Below are positions 16,257 to 25,275 of a stretch of 64,000 nt of DNA, piece after piece. Made by a program: the position numbers and the translations under genes. The stretch lies in contig NZ_CP149798.1 of NCBI RefSeq assembly GCF_037940415.1, forward strand, positions 4,559,001 through 4,623,000, in the 5' to 3' direction. Position 1 is the first letter of the stretch. Each line of letters opens with the position of its first letter. This DNA is from Streptomyces sp. f51. GTDB taxonomy: Bacteria > Actinomycetota > Actinomycetes > Streptomycetales > Streptomycetaceae. The notes under the pieces are model-generated. The model made no database searches. It worked only from the letters and a program-made list of their open reading frames with translations, and was not told the origin of the DNA.

Positions 16257-17018
16257 ATGGAACCGGACGTGGAACCGCACAGGGAACCGGCCGTGCGGCC
16301 GGGCATGGGTGAACGGCACACCGGCGACGGCGCGGCCCCCGGTCCGCGCGTCGTGCCCGCGGCCGCGGCCGGCCCCGGGGACGGCGGGCCCCCGCTGGAG
16401 AGCCTCCTCGCGGCGGCGCTGCGCGGCCGGGCGGAGGACCGGGAGGCCGAGACTCAGGCCGTGGCCGCCTTCCGCGTCGCGCGGGACGGCGGCACGCGCA
16501 CCGCGCGTACCCGGCGCCGGGACGACTGGCGCCCGGGGGAGGAGAGACGGCCGAGCCGTTCGCTCAGGGCCGCGTTCGCCGTACTGCTGGCCGGTCTGAC
16601 GCTGGGCGGCGTCGCCTTCGCGGCCATCGGACCCATCACGCACGACACCACCGGGCACCGGGGCGCGGCCGTGCCCCGGCCGTCCGGAAGCACCGCGGAC
16701 CGGCTCCCCGGACCCGTCCCCTCGGCCGTTCCCGGCGCCTCCGCCCCGGGCACCCCGGCCCCCGGAGGCTCCGAGGGCCGTCCCCCGCGGGCCCGTGACA
16801 CCGAGGCCCACTGCCGTGCGTACGCGTCGGTGCGGGGCCGGGGCAGGGCCCTGGACTCGCGCGCCTGGCAGCGGCTCGTCACGGCCGCGGGCGGAGAGGA
16901 CAAGGTCGAGGCGTTCTGCGCCGCGCAACTGGCGTCGGACACGGGTCCGAAGAACACGAAGGCGCCCGGAAGGACGACGGACGCGAACAAGCCGGACAAG
17001 TCCAGGAACGGCCGCTAG
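16257..17018 (+). CDS. membrane protein partner of sigma factor (module 1), candidate anti-sigma factor
   Basis: This 253-residue single-pass protein has a cytoplasmic N-terminus of about 100 residues containing PLESLLAAALRGRAED and QAVAAFRVARDGG. A membrane helix (LRAAFAVLLAGLTLGGVAFAAI) and a Pro/Ser-rich outside linker follow. The C-terminal outside domain begins AHCRAYASVRGRGRALDSRA and has two cysteines 35 residues apart (about 186 and 221). The whole layout repeats in the protein at 18285. No zinc anti-sigma H-x3-C-x2-C motif is seen, so an anti-sigma role rests on position and topology. The start is uncertain: 282 bases separate it from the sigma gene and the frame is open throughout; ATG 16305 is an alternative. 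Confidence 0.7.
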   Translation: MEPDVEPHREPAVRPGMGERHTGDGAAPGPRVVPAAAAGPGDGGPPLESLLAAALRGRAEDREAETQAVAAFRVARDGGTRTARTRRRDDWRPGEERRPSRSLRAAFAVLLAGLTLGGVAFAAIGPITHDTTGHRGAAVPRPSGSTADRLPGPVPSAVPGASAPGTPAPGGSEGRPPRARDTEAHCRAYASVRGRGRALDSRAWQRLVTAAGGEDKVEAFCAAQLASDTGPKNTKAPGRTTDANKPDKSRNGR

Positions 17019-17622
17019 CCGGACCGTCGCGGACGGGGACCGGCCCGGGCCGACGCGGCACCGGGCCTGCCCCGAGGGGCGACGGTGTGCGTGGCACAGG
17101 AGTCGGAGGGTCTGCCCGGCCGGAGCCGGCGAGGACGCGTCTCCACCGGAGTCGCGGCGGCGGGCCCTGCCAGGGGCGCGGCGGGTGCAGCGCCGGGGCA
17201 GGGGCGGCGTGTCTGCCGATGGCAACGGCCGGGGCCGCCACCCCCCACAGGAGAGGCCCCGACCGTCGCGCGGCACGGGCCGCGCGGCGACCCGTATTCT
17301 CTACAGCGCCGCGACTGCGTTTTGTGTCACACCTCGCACGGTCACCATGTCGTTGCAGGTTGTACGAACATGGACGGGGAGCTGTTTCAGGCCGTAACGT
17401 GCCTTTCGCGCCGGTGCGGAGAACGGACGACCGCAACCACGAGGGACCTGGACCACACCTGTGTGGACCGGGTACCGCGACCACGTGGGTCCAGGACCGG
17501 AGCCGTGCGGGGCCGTAGACCAGAAGCACACGGACCCGAGACCACGACCGTCCGTTCACGAGACGACGGCGAGAACCCGGTCCGCGCGAGCGGGGCCGGT
17601 TGAGGCACAGAGGGGCGCGGGG
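17019..17622. other. 604-base intergenic region before the second sigma module
   Basis: No gene is supported; open frames here have no homology. A weak hairpin (CGGGGCC 17230-17236 with GGCCCCG 17255-17261) could end module 1. Around 17305-17395 the sequence is less GC-rich (GTTTTGTGTCACACC, GTTGTACGAAC) and is the likeliest promoter area for module 2. An 8-bp inverted repeat CCTGGACC/GGTCCAGG spans 17447-17495. Confidence 0.5.
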
Positions 17623-18285
17623 GTGCTGGGGGACGACGCGGAGCTGACCGCCGCGGTGCTTGCCGCACAGGACGGGGACGAGACCGCGTTCCGGACTGTG
17701 TACCGGGCGGTGCACCCACGCCTGCTCGGATACGTACGGACGCTGGTCGGTGAGCCGGACGCCGAGGACGTCACGTCCGAGGCATGGCTCCAGATCGCCC
17801 GTGACCTGGACCGCTTCAGCGGGGACGCCGACCGTTTCCGCGGCTGGGCCGCCCGGATCGCACGCAACCGCGCGCTGGACCACATACGGATGCGCGGCCG
17901 CCGTCCCGCGATAGGCGGCGACGAGACCGAGCTGACCGGCAAGGCCGCCGAGTCCGACACCGCGACCGAGGCGATGGAGGCGCTGTCCACCGGCAGCACG
18001 CTCTCGCTCATCGCCCAGCTTCCGCAGGACCAGGCGGAGGCCGTCGTCCTGCGGGTCGTGGTCGGCCTCGACGCCAAGTCGGCCGCCGAGACCCTCGGCA
18101 AGCGCCCGGGAGCGGTCAGGACGGCCGCGCACCGGGGTCTGAAAAGGCTCGCGGAGCTGCTCGGCACCGATCCGGAATCCGTCGGCGCGCTCGACGCCGT
18201 CCCCCCGCAACGAGGTTCGCGCACCAGCGCGGTGACGTCCGCCGGTGTGACGCATACGCGTTCGCGGGCGCAGAAGGACATGTGA
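17623..18285 (+). CDS. ECF-type RNA polymerase sigma factor (module 2)
   Basis: This 220-residue protein is closely related to the factor at 15384. Region 2 includes YVRTLVGEPDAEDVTSEAWL and FRGWAARIARNRALDHIR; region 4 includes LPQDQAEAVVLRVVVGLDAK and KRPGAVRTAAHRGLKRLA. A roughly 30-residue C-terminal tail (PPQRGSRTSAVTSAG) is absent from module 1. The start GTG 17623 has AGAGGGG at good spacing and gives an N-terminus collinear with the paralogue. Its TGA overlaps the ATG of the partner gene (TGATG), so the two are translationally coupled. Confidence 0.92.
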   Translation: MLGDDAELTAAVLAAQDGDETAFRTVYRAVHPRLLGYVRTLVGEPDAEDVTSEAWLQIARDLDRFSGDADRFRGWAARIARNRALDHIRMRGRRPAIGGDETELTGKAAESDTATEAMEALSTGSTLSLIAQLPQDQAEAVVLRVVVGLDAKSAAETLGKRPGAVRTAAHRGLKRLAELLGTDPESVGALDAVPPQRGSRTSAVTSAGVTHTRSRAQKDM

Positions 18286-19349
18286 TGGCCGACGAGCAGT
18301 ACAGGTGGCTGGACCGGGACGCCGCGGAGCGTCTGCTGAACGGGGAGCCGCTGGAAGCCGTCGACCCCGGCACGCGTGACCGGGCCAACCGCCTCATCGA
18401 AGCCCTCGGCGCTCTGTCCGCCGAACCCGAGCCGACCTGCGACGAACTCCCTGGCGAGGCGGCCGCGTTGGCCGCGTTCCGCAAGGCGCGCGCGGACGGC
18501 GACGGCGTCGTCGCGCAGCCCGTCCACCGCGGTCGCGCCCGCTCCGGCGCGCATGCCGCGGACGCCCCTCTGGTACGGATCGGCCGCCCCGCCGCGCACG
18601 GACGACGGACGCGCTGGGGACGGCCCACCCGGTTCGGGCTCGCCGCCGTGCTGGCCGTCGGGATGGTCGGCGGTGTCGCCGTCGCGGCCGGAACCGGAGT
18701 GCTGCCGACCCCGTTCACCCGTGAACACCCCGGCCCCGCCGCCTCGGCCACGGCCGTGCGGACGTCGGAGCGCTCGCTCGTCTCCGCCTCGCCCCTGCCC
18801 TCGCCCGGGATCACCGGCGGCAACGGCACCGTGGTGCCCGCGCCCGACGGCCCGTCGGGCGAACCGTCGGCGGACGCCCCCGCCTCCGCCACGCCGGGCC
18901 GCGCGAGCGGACCGCCGAGCCCCGACTCCACCGGGAACGCCGACCGTTCCCGCGACTGGTGGGCCCGGACGCGTTCGTACTGCCGCGCCGTCCTCGACGG
19001 CAAGGACCTCGAAGCGGACAGCAGGCGCGCCCTGGAGCACGTGGCGGGCGGCGGTGCCCGGGTGCGGCTCTACTGCTCGGGTGTCCTCGGCCGCGGACTG
19101 GGCGGTGGCGACGGCACGGGCGACGGCGGCGACCAGGGGACCGGACAGGGCTCGGGGGAGGGGTCCGGCCAGGGCGGTGGTGACGGCGACGGCCACCACA
19201 CGGCGCCCGGCGGCAACCACCCCCGGAGCGACGGTGTCACCACCCCGTCCGTCCTGCGCCCGGTGCTGACCCCGTTCCTGCCGCTCGTACCGACCCTGGC
19301 CCGGGTGTCGAACCCGGCGCCGACCCCGTCGGCCGCCGCGCTCTCCTGA
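18285..19349 (+). CDS. membrane protein partner of sigma factor (module 2), candidate anti-sigma factor
   Basis: This 354-residue single-pass protein has a cytoplasmic N-terminus (MADEQYRWLDRDAAERLLNG, later GEAAALAAFRKARADGDG) and a membrane helix at about residues 118-137 (RFGLAAVLAVGMVGGVAVAA). A long Pro/Ser/Thr linker follows. The outside domain has cysteines at about 233 and 264 (SYCRAVLDGKDLEADSRRAL, then LYCSGVLG), collinear with module 1. A Gly-rich stretch and a Pro/Leu/Val-rich tail end the protein. Co-translation with the sigma gene supports a binding partner, but no classical zinc-binding anti-sigma motif is visible. Confidence 0.8.
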   Translation: MADEQYRWLDRDAAERLLNGEPLEAVDPGTRDRANRLIEALGALSAEPEPTCDELPGEAAALAAFRKARADGDGVVAQPVHRGRARSGAHAADAPLVRIGRPAAHGRRTRWGRPTRFGLAAVLAVGMVGGVAVAAGTGVLPTPFTREHPGPAASATAVRTSERSLVSASPLPSPGITGGNGTVVPAPDGPSGEPSADAPASATPGRASGPPSPDSTGNADRSRDWWARTRSYCRAVLDGKDLEADSRRALEHVAGGGARVRLYCSGVLGRGLGGGDGTGDGGDQGTGQGSGEGSGQGGGDGDGHHTAPGGNHPRSDGVTTPSVLRPVLTPFLPLVPTLARVSNPAPTPSAAALS

Positions 19350-19682
19350 ACCGCCCGGCTCCCGGCCCGGCTGCCCCCGCTCCTCGCGCGACGTGCCGTC
19401 AGTTCGTCGAAGGCCGCGCGGACGCACCGTCAGCCGCCTGACCCGCGTGCTCTGATACCGCTCTGACCTGCACTTTTGTATTTCGTTGAAATTTTTATCG
19501 GCTGGGTGTGACGTTTTCGGCCGCCGCGACGCAGTACGTGATGAGCCGACTGGTCATCGGCCGTAGCACGGAGCCGGGGTTCCCCCCGTACCCACGGCTT
19601 CGTGCAACTGGCGCGGGCGGGACACGTTCCCCCGGTCCCGCCCGCGCCCCATACGTCCTCCCCGCCGTCGCGCGGGCGTCCC
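19350..19682. other. intergenic region with AT-rich patch and terminator
   Basis: No gene is supported in these 333 bases. Positions 19472-19500 form the most AT-rich patch I noticed in the window (TTTTGTATTTC, GAAATTTTTATC). The hairpin at 19610-19648 separates the convergent genes. Confidence 0.6.
19610..19648. terminator. bidirectional terminator hairpin
   Basis: A perfect 14-bp inverted repeat (arms 19610-19623 GGCGCGGGCGGGAC and 19635-19648) with an 11-base loop, between the sigma partner gene and the convergent L,D-transpeptidase. Confidence 0.85.
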
Positions 19683-20531
19683 TCACCAGTAGACGACGAC
19701 CTTGTCGCCGGTGCGGACCTGGGCGAACAGCGCGGAGACCTTGCTCCTGTCCCGCACGTTGACGCAGCCGTGCGAGGCGCCGTAGTAGCCGCGGGCCGCG
19801 AAGTCCGAGGAATAGTGCACCGCTTGGCCGCCGCTGAAGAACATCGCGTACGGCATCGACGTGTGGTAGATCGTCGACACGTGGTAGCGCGACTTGAAGT
19901 AGATGCTGAACACGCCCTCGCGGGTCGGCGTGTACTGGGAGCCGAACCGCACGTCCATCTCCGAGACCGTCCTGCCGTCGATCATCCAGCGCAGTGTGCG
20001 GCTCGTCTTGCTGACGCACAGCACGCGGCCCGTCATGCAGCGCGGGTCGGGCCTCGCGGCCGGCTGCCCGCCGTAGGGGTACAGCTCCCAGGCCGCCGGC
20101 TCGTGCGTCATCCCCCGCAGCCGCCGCCAGGTGACGGTGTCCAGATCACCGGTGCGCGGCAGACCCCGCTTGCCCTGGAACCCCTTCACGGCCGCGACGG
20201 TCCGGGCGTCGTACGTCCCCGTCGGCGGGGTGATCAGCCAGGCGACCTGGTGCAGCCGGGCCTGCGCCCGGCGGATGTCGTCGCCCCGGTCGCCCCGGGA
20301 CCAGAGAACCTCGGCGGCCTCGGCGCCACCCTTCCCCGCCCCCGCGGAGCCGGACGCGCCGCCCCCGCCCTTCGAGGGGGCGCCGGGCCGGCCGCCGCCC
20401 TTCCCGTCCGGTGCGGCGGCCCGCGCGCTGGGCCCCTTGCCCCGCGCGTCCCCGGCGTTCACCGTGCAGCCGCTCACCACGGCGAGCACCGCGAGCCCGG
20501 CCAGCGCTCTCCTCAAGCCAGTCGTACGCAT
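19683..20531 (-). CDS. lipoprotein L,D-transpeptidase (YkuD) with peptidoglycan-binding domain
   Basis: This 282-residue exported lipoprotein has a signal peptide ending in the lipobox VVSGC (Cys about residue 21). A Gly/Lys-rich linker follows, then a peptidoglycan-binding helical domain (about residues 95-150; IRRAQARLHQ, TGTYDARTVAAVKGFQGKRG). The C-terminal YkuD domain carries the active site ASHGCVNVRD, with HYSSDF upstream. Such enzymes form 3-3 cross-links between peptidoglycan stems. The length and order are normal. The gene stands alone with the 19610-19648 terminator behind it. Confidence 0.93.
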   Translation of the reverse strand: MRTTGLRRALAGLAVLAVVSGCTVNAGDARGKGPSARAAAPDGKGGGRPGAPSKGGGGASGSAGAGKGGAEAAEVLWSRGDRGDDIRRAQARLHQVAWLITPPTGTYDARTVAAVKGFQGKRGLPRTGDLDTVTWRRLRGMTHEPAAWELYPYGGQPAARPDPRCMTGRVLCVSKTSRTLRWMIDGRTVSEMDVRFGSQYTPTREGVFSIYFKSRYHVSTIYHTSMPYAMFFSGGQAVHYSSDFAARGYYGASHGCVNVRDRSKVSALFAQVRTGDKVVVYW

Positions 20532-20687
20532 CCGGACCCCTGTTCCACCCGTCCTGTCGTGCCCATCGGGCCGCCCTCCCGCCGTCGTGTCACCTGAGAT
20601 GCTCCCCGCGGGTGACCGGTTGCGAACGGGGCGTCATGGTGGAAGAGAACCACGGAATCATCGGACCGTTTCACGGGAGGCACAGCC

Positions 20688-22268
<1,581 letters not shown>

Positions 22269-22389
22269 GCCGGACGATTCCCTCGTACGAGTGATCGGAA
22301 CCCGCAGGTGAACGGCCTCCCCGACGGTGACCGAGCCGTGATGGGACACCCCGGACGCGATGCCGTGACCCCGTGCGACACTCGCTCTC

Positions 22390-23040
22390 ATGCTTGGTGT
22401 CATCGATCTCCCCACCTATCTCGCGGGCCTCGTCCTGATCGTCCTGCTGCCGGGGCCGAACTCGCTGTACGTGCTCTCCGTCGCCGCCCGCCGAGGCGTC
22501 CGTACGGGATACACCGCCGCCGCCGGCGTGTGGTGCGGGGACACCGTGCTGATGACCCTGTCGGCGGCCGGTGTGGCGTCGCTGCTCCAGGCGAACGCCG
22601 TGCTGTTCGGCATCGTGAAGTACGCAGGCGCGGGATATCTGACCTGGCTGGCGGTCGGGATGCTGCGCGCCGCGCGGGCGATGTGGCGGGCCCGGCGGGA
22701 GCCGGTCGCCGCGAGCACGGAGACCGAGGCGGTGGCCGGGGAGCGGCCGTTCCGGCGGGCGCTGGTGATCAGCCTGTTCAACCCGAAGGCGATCCTGTTC
22801 TTCGTCGCCTTCTTCGTACAGTTCGTCGACCCCGGATACGCCTACCCGGCGCTCTCGTTCGTCGTCCTCGGCGCCTTCGCCCAGCTCGCGAGCGTCCTCT
22901 ACCTGACCGCGCTGATCTTCAGCGGTACGCGCCTCGCGGAGGCATTCCGCCGCCGCAAGCGCCTCTCCGCGGGTGCCACCACGGCCGCGGGCGCCCTCTT
23001 CCTCGGCTTCGCCGTCAAGCTCACGCTCGCCAGCGCGTAG
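22390..23040 (+). CDS. LysE family amino-acid/metabolite exporter
   Basis: This 216-residue membrane protein has six predicted helices. The LysE/RhtB signature is LIVLLPGPNSLYVLSVAARRGVRTG near residue 17-41. Later landmarks are GAGYLTWLAVGMLRA, the central hydrophilic loop (RREPVAASTETE), FNPKAILFFVAFFVQFVDP and the final helix TTAAGALFLGFAVKL. The substrate cannot be read from sequence. It converges with the monooxygenase gene, with stops 3 bp apart. Confidence 0.88.
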   Translation: MLGVIDLPTYLAGLVLIVLLPGPNSLYVLSVAARRGVRTGYTAAAGVWCGDTVLMTLSAAGVASLLQANAVLFGIVKYAGAGYLTWLAVGMLRAARAMWRARREPVAASTETEAVAGERPFRRALVISLFNPKAILFFVAFFVQFVDPGYAYPALSFVVLGAFAQLASVLYLTALIFSGTRLAEAFRRRKRLSAGATTAAGALFLGFAVKLTLASA

Positions 23041-23043
23041 CCC

Positions 23044-24519
23044 TCAGCCGGCGTCGAGGCCCACCAGGGCCGCGTACTCCCGCAGGCCCTGTGCGCCGGC
23101 GCCCGCCCAGCCCACGTACCCGTCGGGGCGGACCAGGAAGACCCCGCTCCCGTACCGCTCGCACGATCCGATCCGCGCGCCGCGGACGCCGGGGAGCGCC
23201 GGCGGCTGCGGGACCGCGCCGGCGGTGATCAGCGTCCAGTGCGCTCCCCGGAGCACGTCGAAGAGGCGTCCGCCGTCCACGGCCGCGTCGGGGGCGCGGT
23301 CGCCCGCGCGCACCGCCTCGTCCCCCAGGTCCTGACGGGTCTCCACGGCCAGGGAGGAACCGCGGTAGCCGAGGCCGAGCTGACGGGTCTCCCTGCCGCG
23401 GCGGGCCTCGCCGCGGTGGATCCGGGTGGACAGGCCCAGCATCCCGGCGGCGACGGGCCGCCGCTCCTCCTCGTAGGTGTCGAGCAGGGACGCCGGAGCC
23501 CCGCCGCCCAGGACCGCGCCGAGCTTCCAGCCCAGGTTGTAGGCGTCCTGGACGCTGGTGTTGAGCCCCTGGCCGCCGGCCGGGGAGTGGATGTGTGCCG
23601 CGTCCCCCGTGAGGAACACGCGCCCGACGCGGAAGCGGTCCGCCAGCGCCGCGCGCGGCCGGAAGTCCGAGACCCAGCGCACCTCGGTGACCGCGTCGGC
23701 CGCCAGGTGCGAGCGGGCGGCGACGGTCCCGCGCACGCCGTCGGCGGAGCTGTCGAGGGTGGTTCCGGCCGGGAACCCGGCGACGACCTGGAAGTACTCC
23801 GTGCCCGCGAGCGGGCAGACGGCCATGAAGCCCTCGCCGTCCCCGCGCGGCGGGAAGAGATGCCAGTGGTCGCGGTCCAGGCCGCTGATCAGGGCGTCCC
23901 CGACCAGGATCGGGTCCGGGTCCACGACGCCCGATCCGTCGGACCCGGCACCGGTCATGCCGATGCCCACGGCCCGGCGCACGGCCGAGCGGCCACCGTC
24001 GGCGGCGACCACGTACCGCGCGCGGATCGTCCCCGTGCCCTCGCCCGAGGTGAAGCGCACGCTCACACCGTCCTCGTCCTGGTCGAGCGCGGTCACCTCG
24101 CGGCCGAAGGCGACCCGGCCGCCGAGCGCGGCCAGCCGCTCGAACAGGATCTCCTGGGTGCGCCACTGGGGCACCATCCACGGCTCGGCGAACGCGGAGC
24201 CCTCCTCGCCGTCCTCGGCCGGGTCGAACATCGACTGCTCGCCCGCCCGCTTCCCGTCCCGCCAGATCAGCCCGACCGGATAGTCGCCGCCCGCGGCGCG
24301 GATCGCGTCCAGGACGCCGAGGTCGTCGAGGACCTCCATCGTGCGCGGCTGGATCCCCTTGCCGCGCGATCCAGGGGCCAGTGACCGGCCCCGCTCCACG
24401 ACGAGCGCGTCCACGCCCCGCCGTGCCAGATCGACTCCGAGGGCGAGGCCGGCCGGGCCCGCGCCGACGACGAGTACGTCCACGTCCACGTTCCTCCCGT
24501 GCTCCGGCATCCCGTCCAC
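23044..24519 (-). CDS. FAD-dependent aromatic monooxygenase (PHBH/TetX/Rox-type)
   Basis: This 491-residue class A flavoprotein monooxygenase has the N-terminal Rossmann motif VLVVGAGPAGLALGVDLARR, the DG motif YVVAADGGRSAVRRAVG, and the GD motif FLTGDAAHIHSPAGGQGLN. A C-terminal thioredoxin-like region ends YVGWAGAGAQGLREYAALVG. These enzymes hydroxylate aromatic substrates, and relatives inactivate rifampicin or tetracycline. The start GTG 24519 was chosen because AAGGAG sits 6-7 bases upstream; ATG 24510 and ATG 24549 are alternatives, the latter inside the operator region. It is divergent from a TetR-family gene with two shared operators, so substrate-inducible expression is likely. Confidence 0.9.
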   Translation of the reverse strand: MDGMPEHGRNVDVDVLVVGAGPAGLALGVDLARRGVDALVVERGRSLAPGSRGKGIQPRTMEVLDDLGVLDAIRAAGGDYPVGLIWRDGKRAGEQSMFDPAEDGEEGSAFAEPWMVPQWRTQEILFERLAALGGRVAFGREVTALDQDEDGVSVRFTSGEGTGTIRARYVVAADGGRSAVRRAVGIGMTGAGSDGSGVVDPDPILVGDALISGLDRDHWHLFPPRGDGEGFMAVCPLAGTEYFQVVAGFPAGTTLDSSADGVRGTVAARSHLAADAVTEVRWVSDFRPRAALADRFRVGRVFLTGDAAHIHSPAGGQGLNTSVQDAYNLGWKLGAVLGGGAPASLLDTYEEERRPVAAGMLGLSTRIHRGEARRGRETRQLGLGYRGSSLAVETRQDLGDEAVRAGDRAPDAAVDGGRLFDVLRGAHWTLITAGAVPQPPALPGVRGARIGSCERYGSGVFLVRPDGYVGWAGAGAQGLREYAALVGLDAG

Positions 24520-24529
24520 GCCCCTCTCC

Positions 24530-24542
24530 TTAACGCTGTTAA
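24530..24542. promoter_or_regulatory. operator 1 of the monooxygenase/TetR pair (TTAAC-N3-GTTAA)
   Basis: The palindrome CTTAACGCTGTTAAG (24529-24543) abuts the Shine-Dalgarno of the monooxygenase gene. It matches the second site 35 bp away in both half-sites. The likely ligand is the TetR-family protein at 24588. Confidence 0.75.
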
Positions 24543-24564
24543 GTTCCATGCCCCGAGCATGTCC

Positions 24565-24577
24565 TTAACGGCGTTAA
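24565..24577. promoter_or_regulatory. operator 2 of the monooxygenase/TetR pair, overlapping a leaderless promoter
   Basis: TTAACGGCGTTAA is a 13-bp palindrome with the same half-sites as 24530-24542. It overlaps a -10-like TAAACT (24575-24580), which lies 7 bases before the GTG of the regulator, as in leaderless Streptomyces promoters. Binding here would give autorepression. Confidence 0.75.
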
Positions 24578-24587
24578 ACTGTCAAGG

Positions 24588-25247
24588 GTGGCTACCCAGA
24601 GAACTCAGCGGTCCCCCGGGCTGGACAAGAAGCAGGTCGTCGCGACCGCGCTGCGGCTCCTCAACGAGACGGGCCTCGACGGCCTCACCCTGCGCGCCAT
24701 CGCCAAGGAGCTGAACGTCCAGGCGCCGGCGCTCTACTGGCACTTCAAGAACAAGCAGGAACTGCTCGACGAGATGGCCACGGAGATGTACCGGCGCATG
24801 GCCGACACCCCCGTGGCCGCTGAGGGCGACGGCTGGCGCGAGCGGCTGCTCGCCGCCAACCGCGGACTGCGCGCCGCCCTGCTGAGCTACCGCGACGGCG
24901 CCAAGGTCTTCAGCGGTTCACGCTTCACCGGCACCCTGCACGCCGTCGAGATGGAGCGGACGCTGACGGTCTTCACCCGGGCGGGGTTCACGCTGGCCCA
25001 GGCGGTCCGCGCGACCTCGACGGCGTACTTCTACACGCTCGGCTTCGTCACCGAGGAGCAGGGCGTCCAGCCGCTGCCGGGCGAGCGCCGCGAGGGGTAC
25101 GACGTGGACGAACGCGCCCGCCGCATGGCCGACTTCCCGCTGACGGCCGCGGCGGGCGCGGAGATCTTCGACGACTACGAGCGGCACTTCGAGGAGGGGC
25201 TCGCCCTGATCGTCGCCGGCGTCGAGGCGCGCCACGGCGTCGGCTGA
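24588..25247 (+). CDS. TetR-class transcriptional regulator with TetR_C ligand domain
   Basis: This 219-residue repressor is related to the tetracycline repressor itself, not only to the wider family. The DNA-binding part reads LDKKQVVATALRLLNETGLD and TLRAIAKELNVQAPALYWHF, and the ligand domain has ALLSYRDGAKV. By my alignment to Tn10 TetR, His64 (LYWHF) is kept, but Asn82, Phe86, His100 and Pro105 become Ala, Leu, Phe and Phe, so the ligand is probably not tetracycline. GTG 24588 appears leaderless. The divergent monooxygenase and the twin palindromes make autoregulation plus control of the monooxygenase very likely. Confidence 0.92.
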   Translation: MATQRTQRSPGLDKKQVVATALRLLNETGLDGLTLRAIAKELNVQAPALYWHFKNKQELLDEMATEMYRRMADTPVAAEGDGWRERLLAANRGLRAALLSYRDGAKVFSGSRFTGTLHAVEMERTLTVFTRAGFTLAQAVRATSTAYFYTLGFVTEEQGVQPLPGERREGYDVDERARRMADFPLTAAAGAEIFDDYERHFEEGLALIVAGVEARHGVG

Positions 25248-25275
25248 GCGGGCCGGAAGCCCGTTCCCCGGGCGG

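Noticed and set aside
17447..17495. Inverted repeat CCTGGACC/GGTCCAGG as an operator of sigma module 2
   Set aside because: Eight-bp arms 32 bases apart in GC-rich DNA are weak evidence, and no second copy upstream of module 1 was found.
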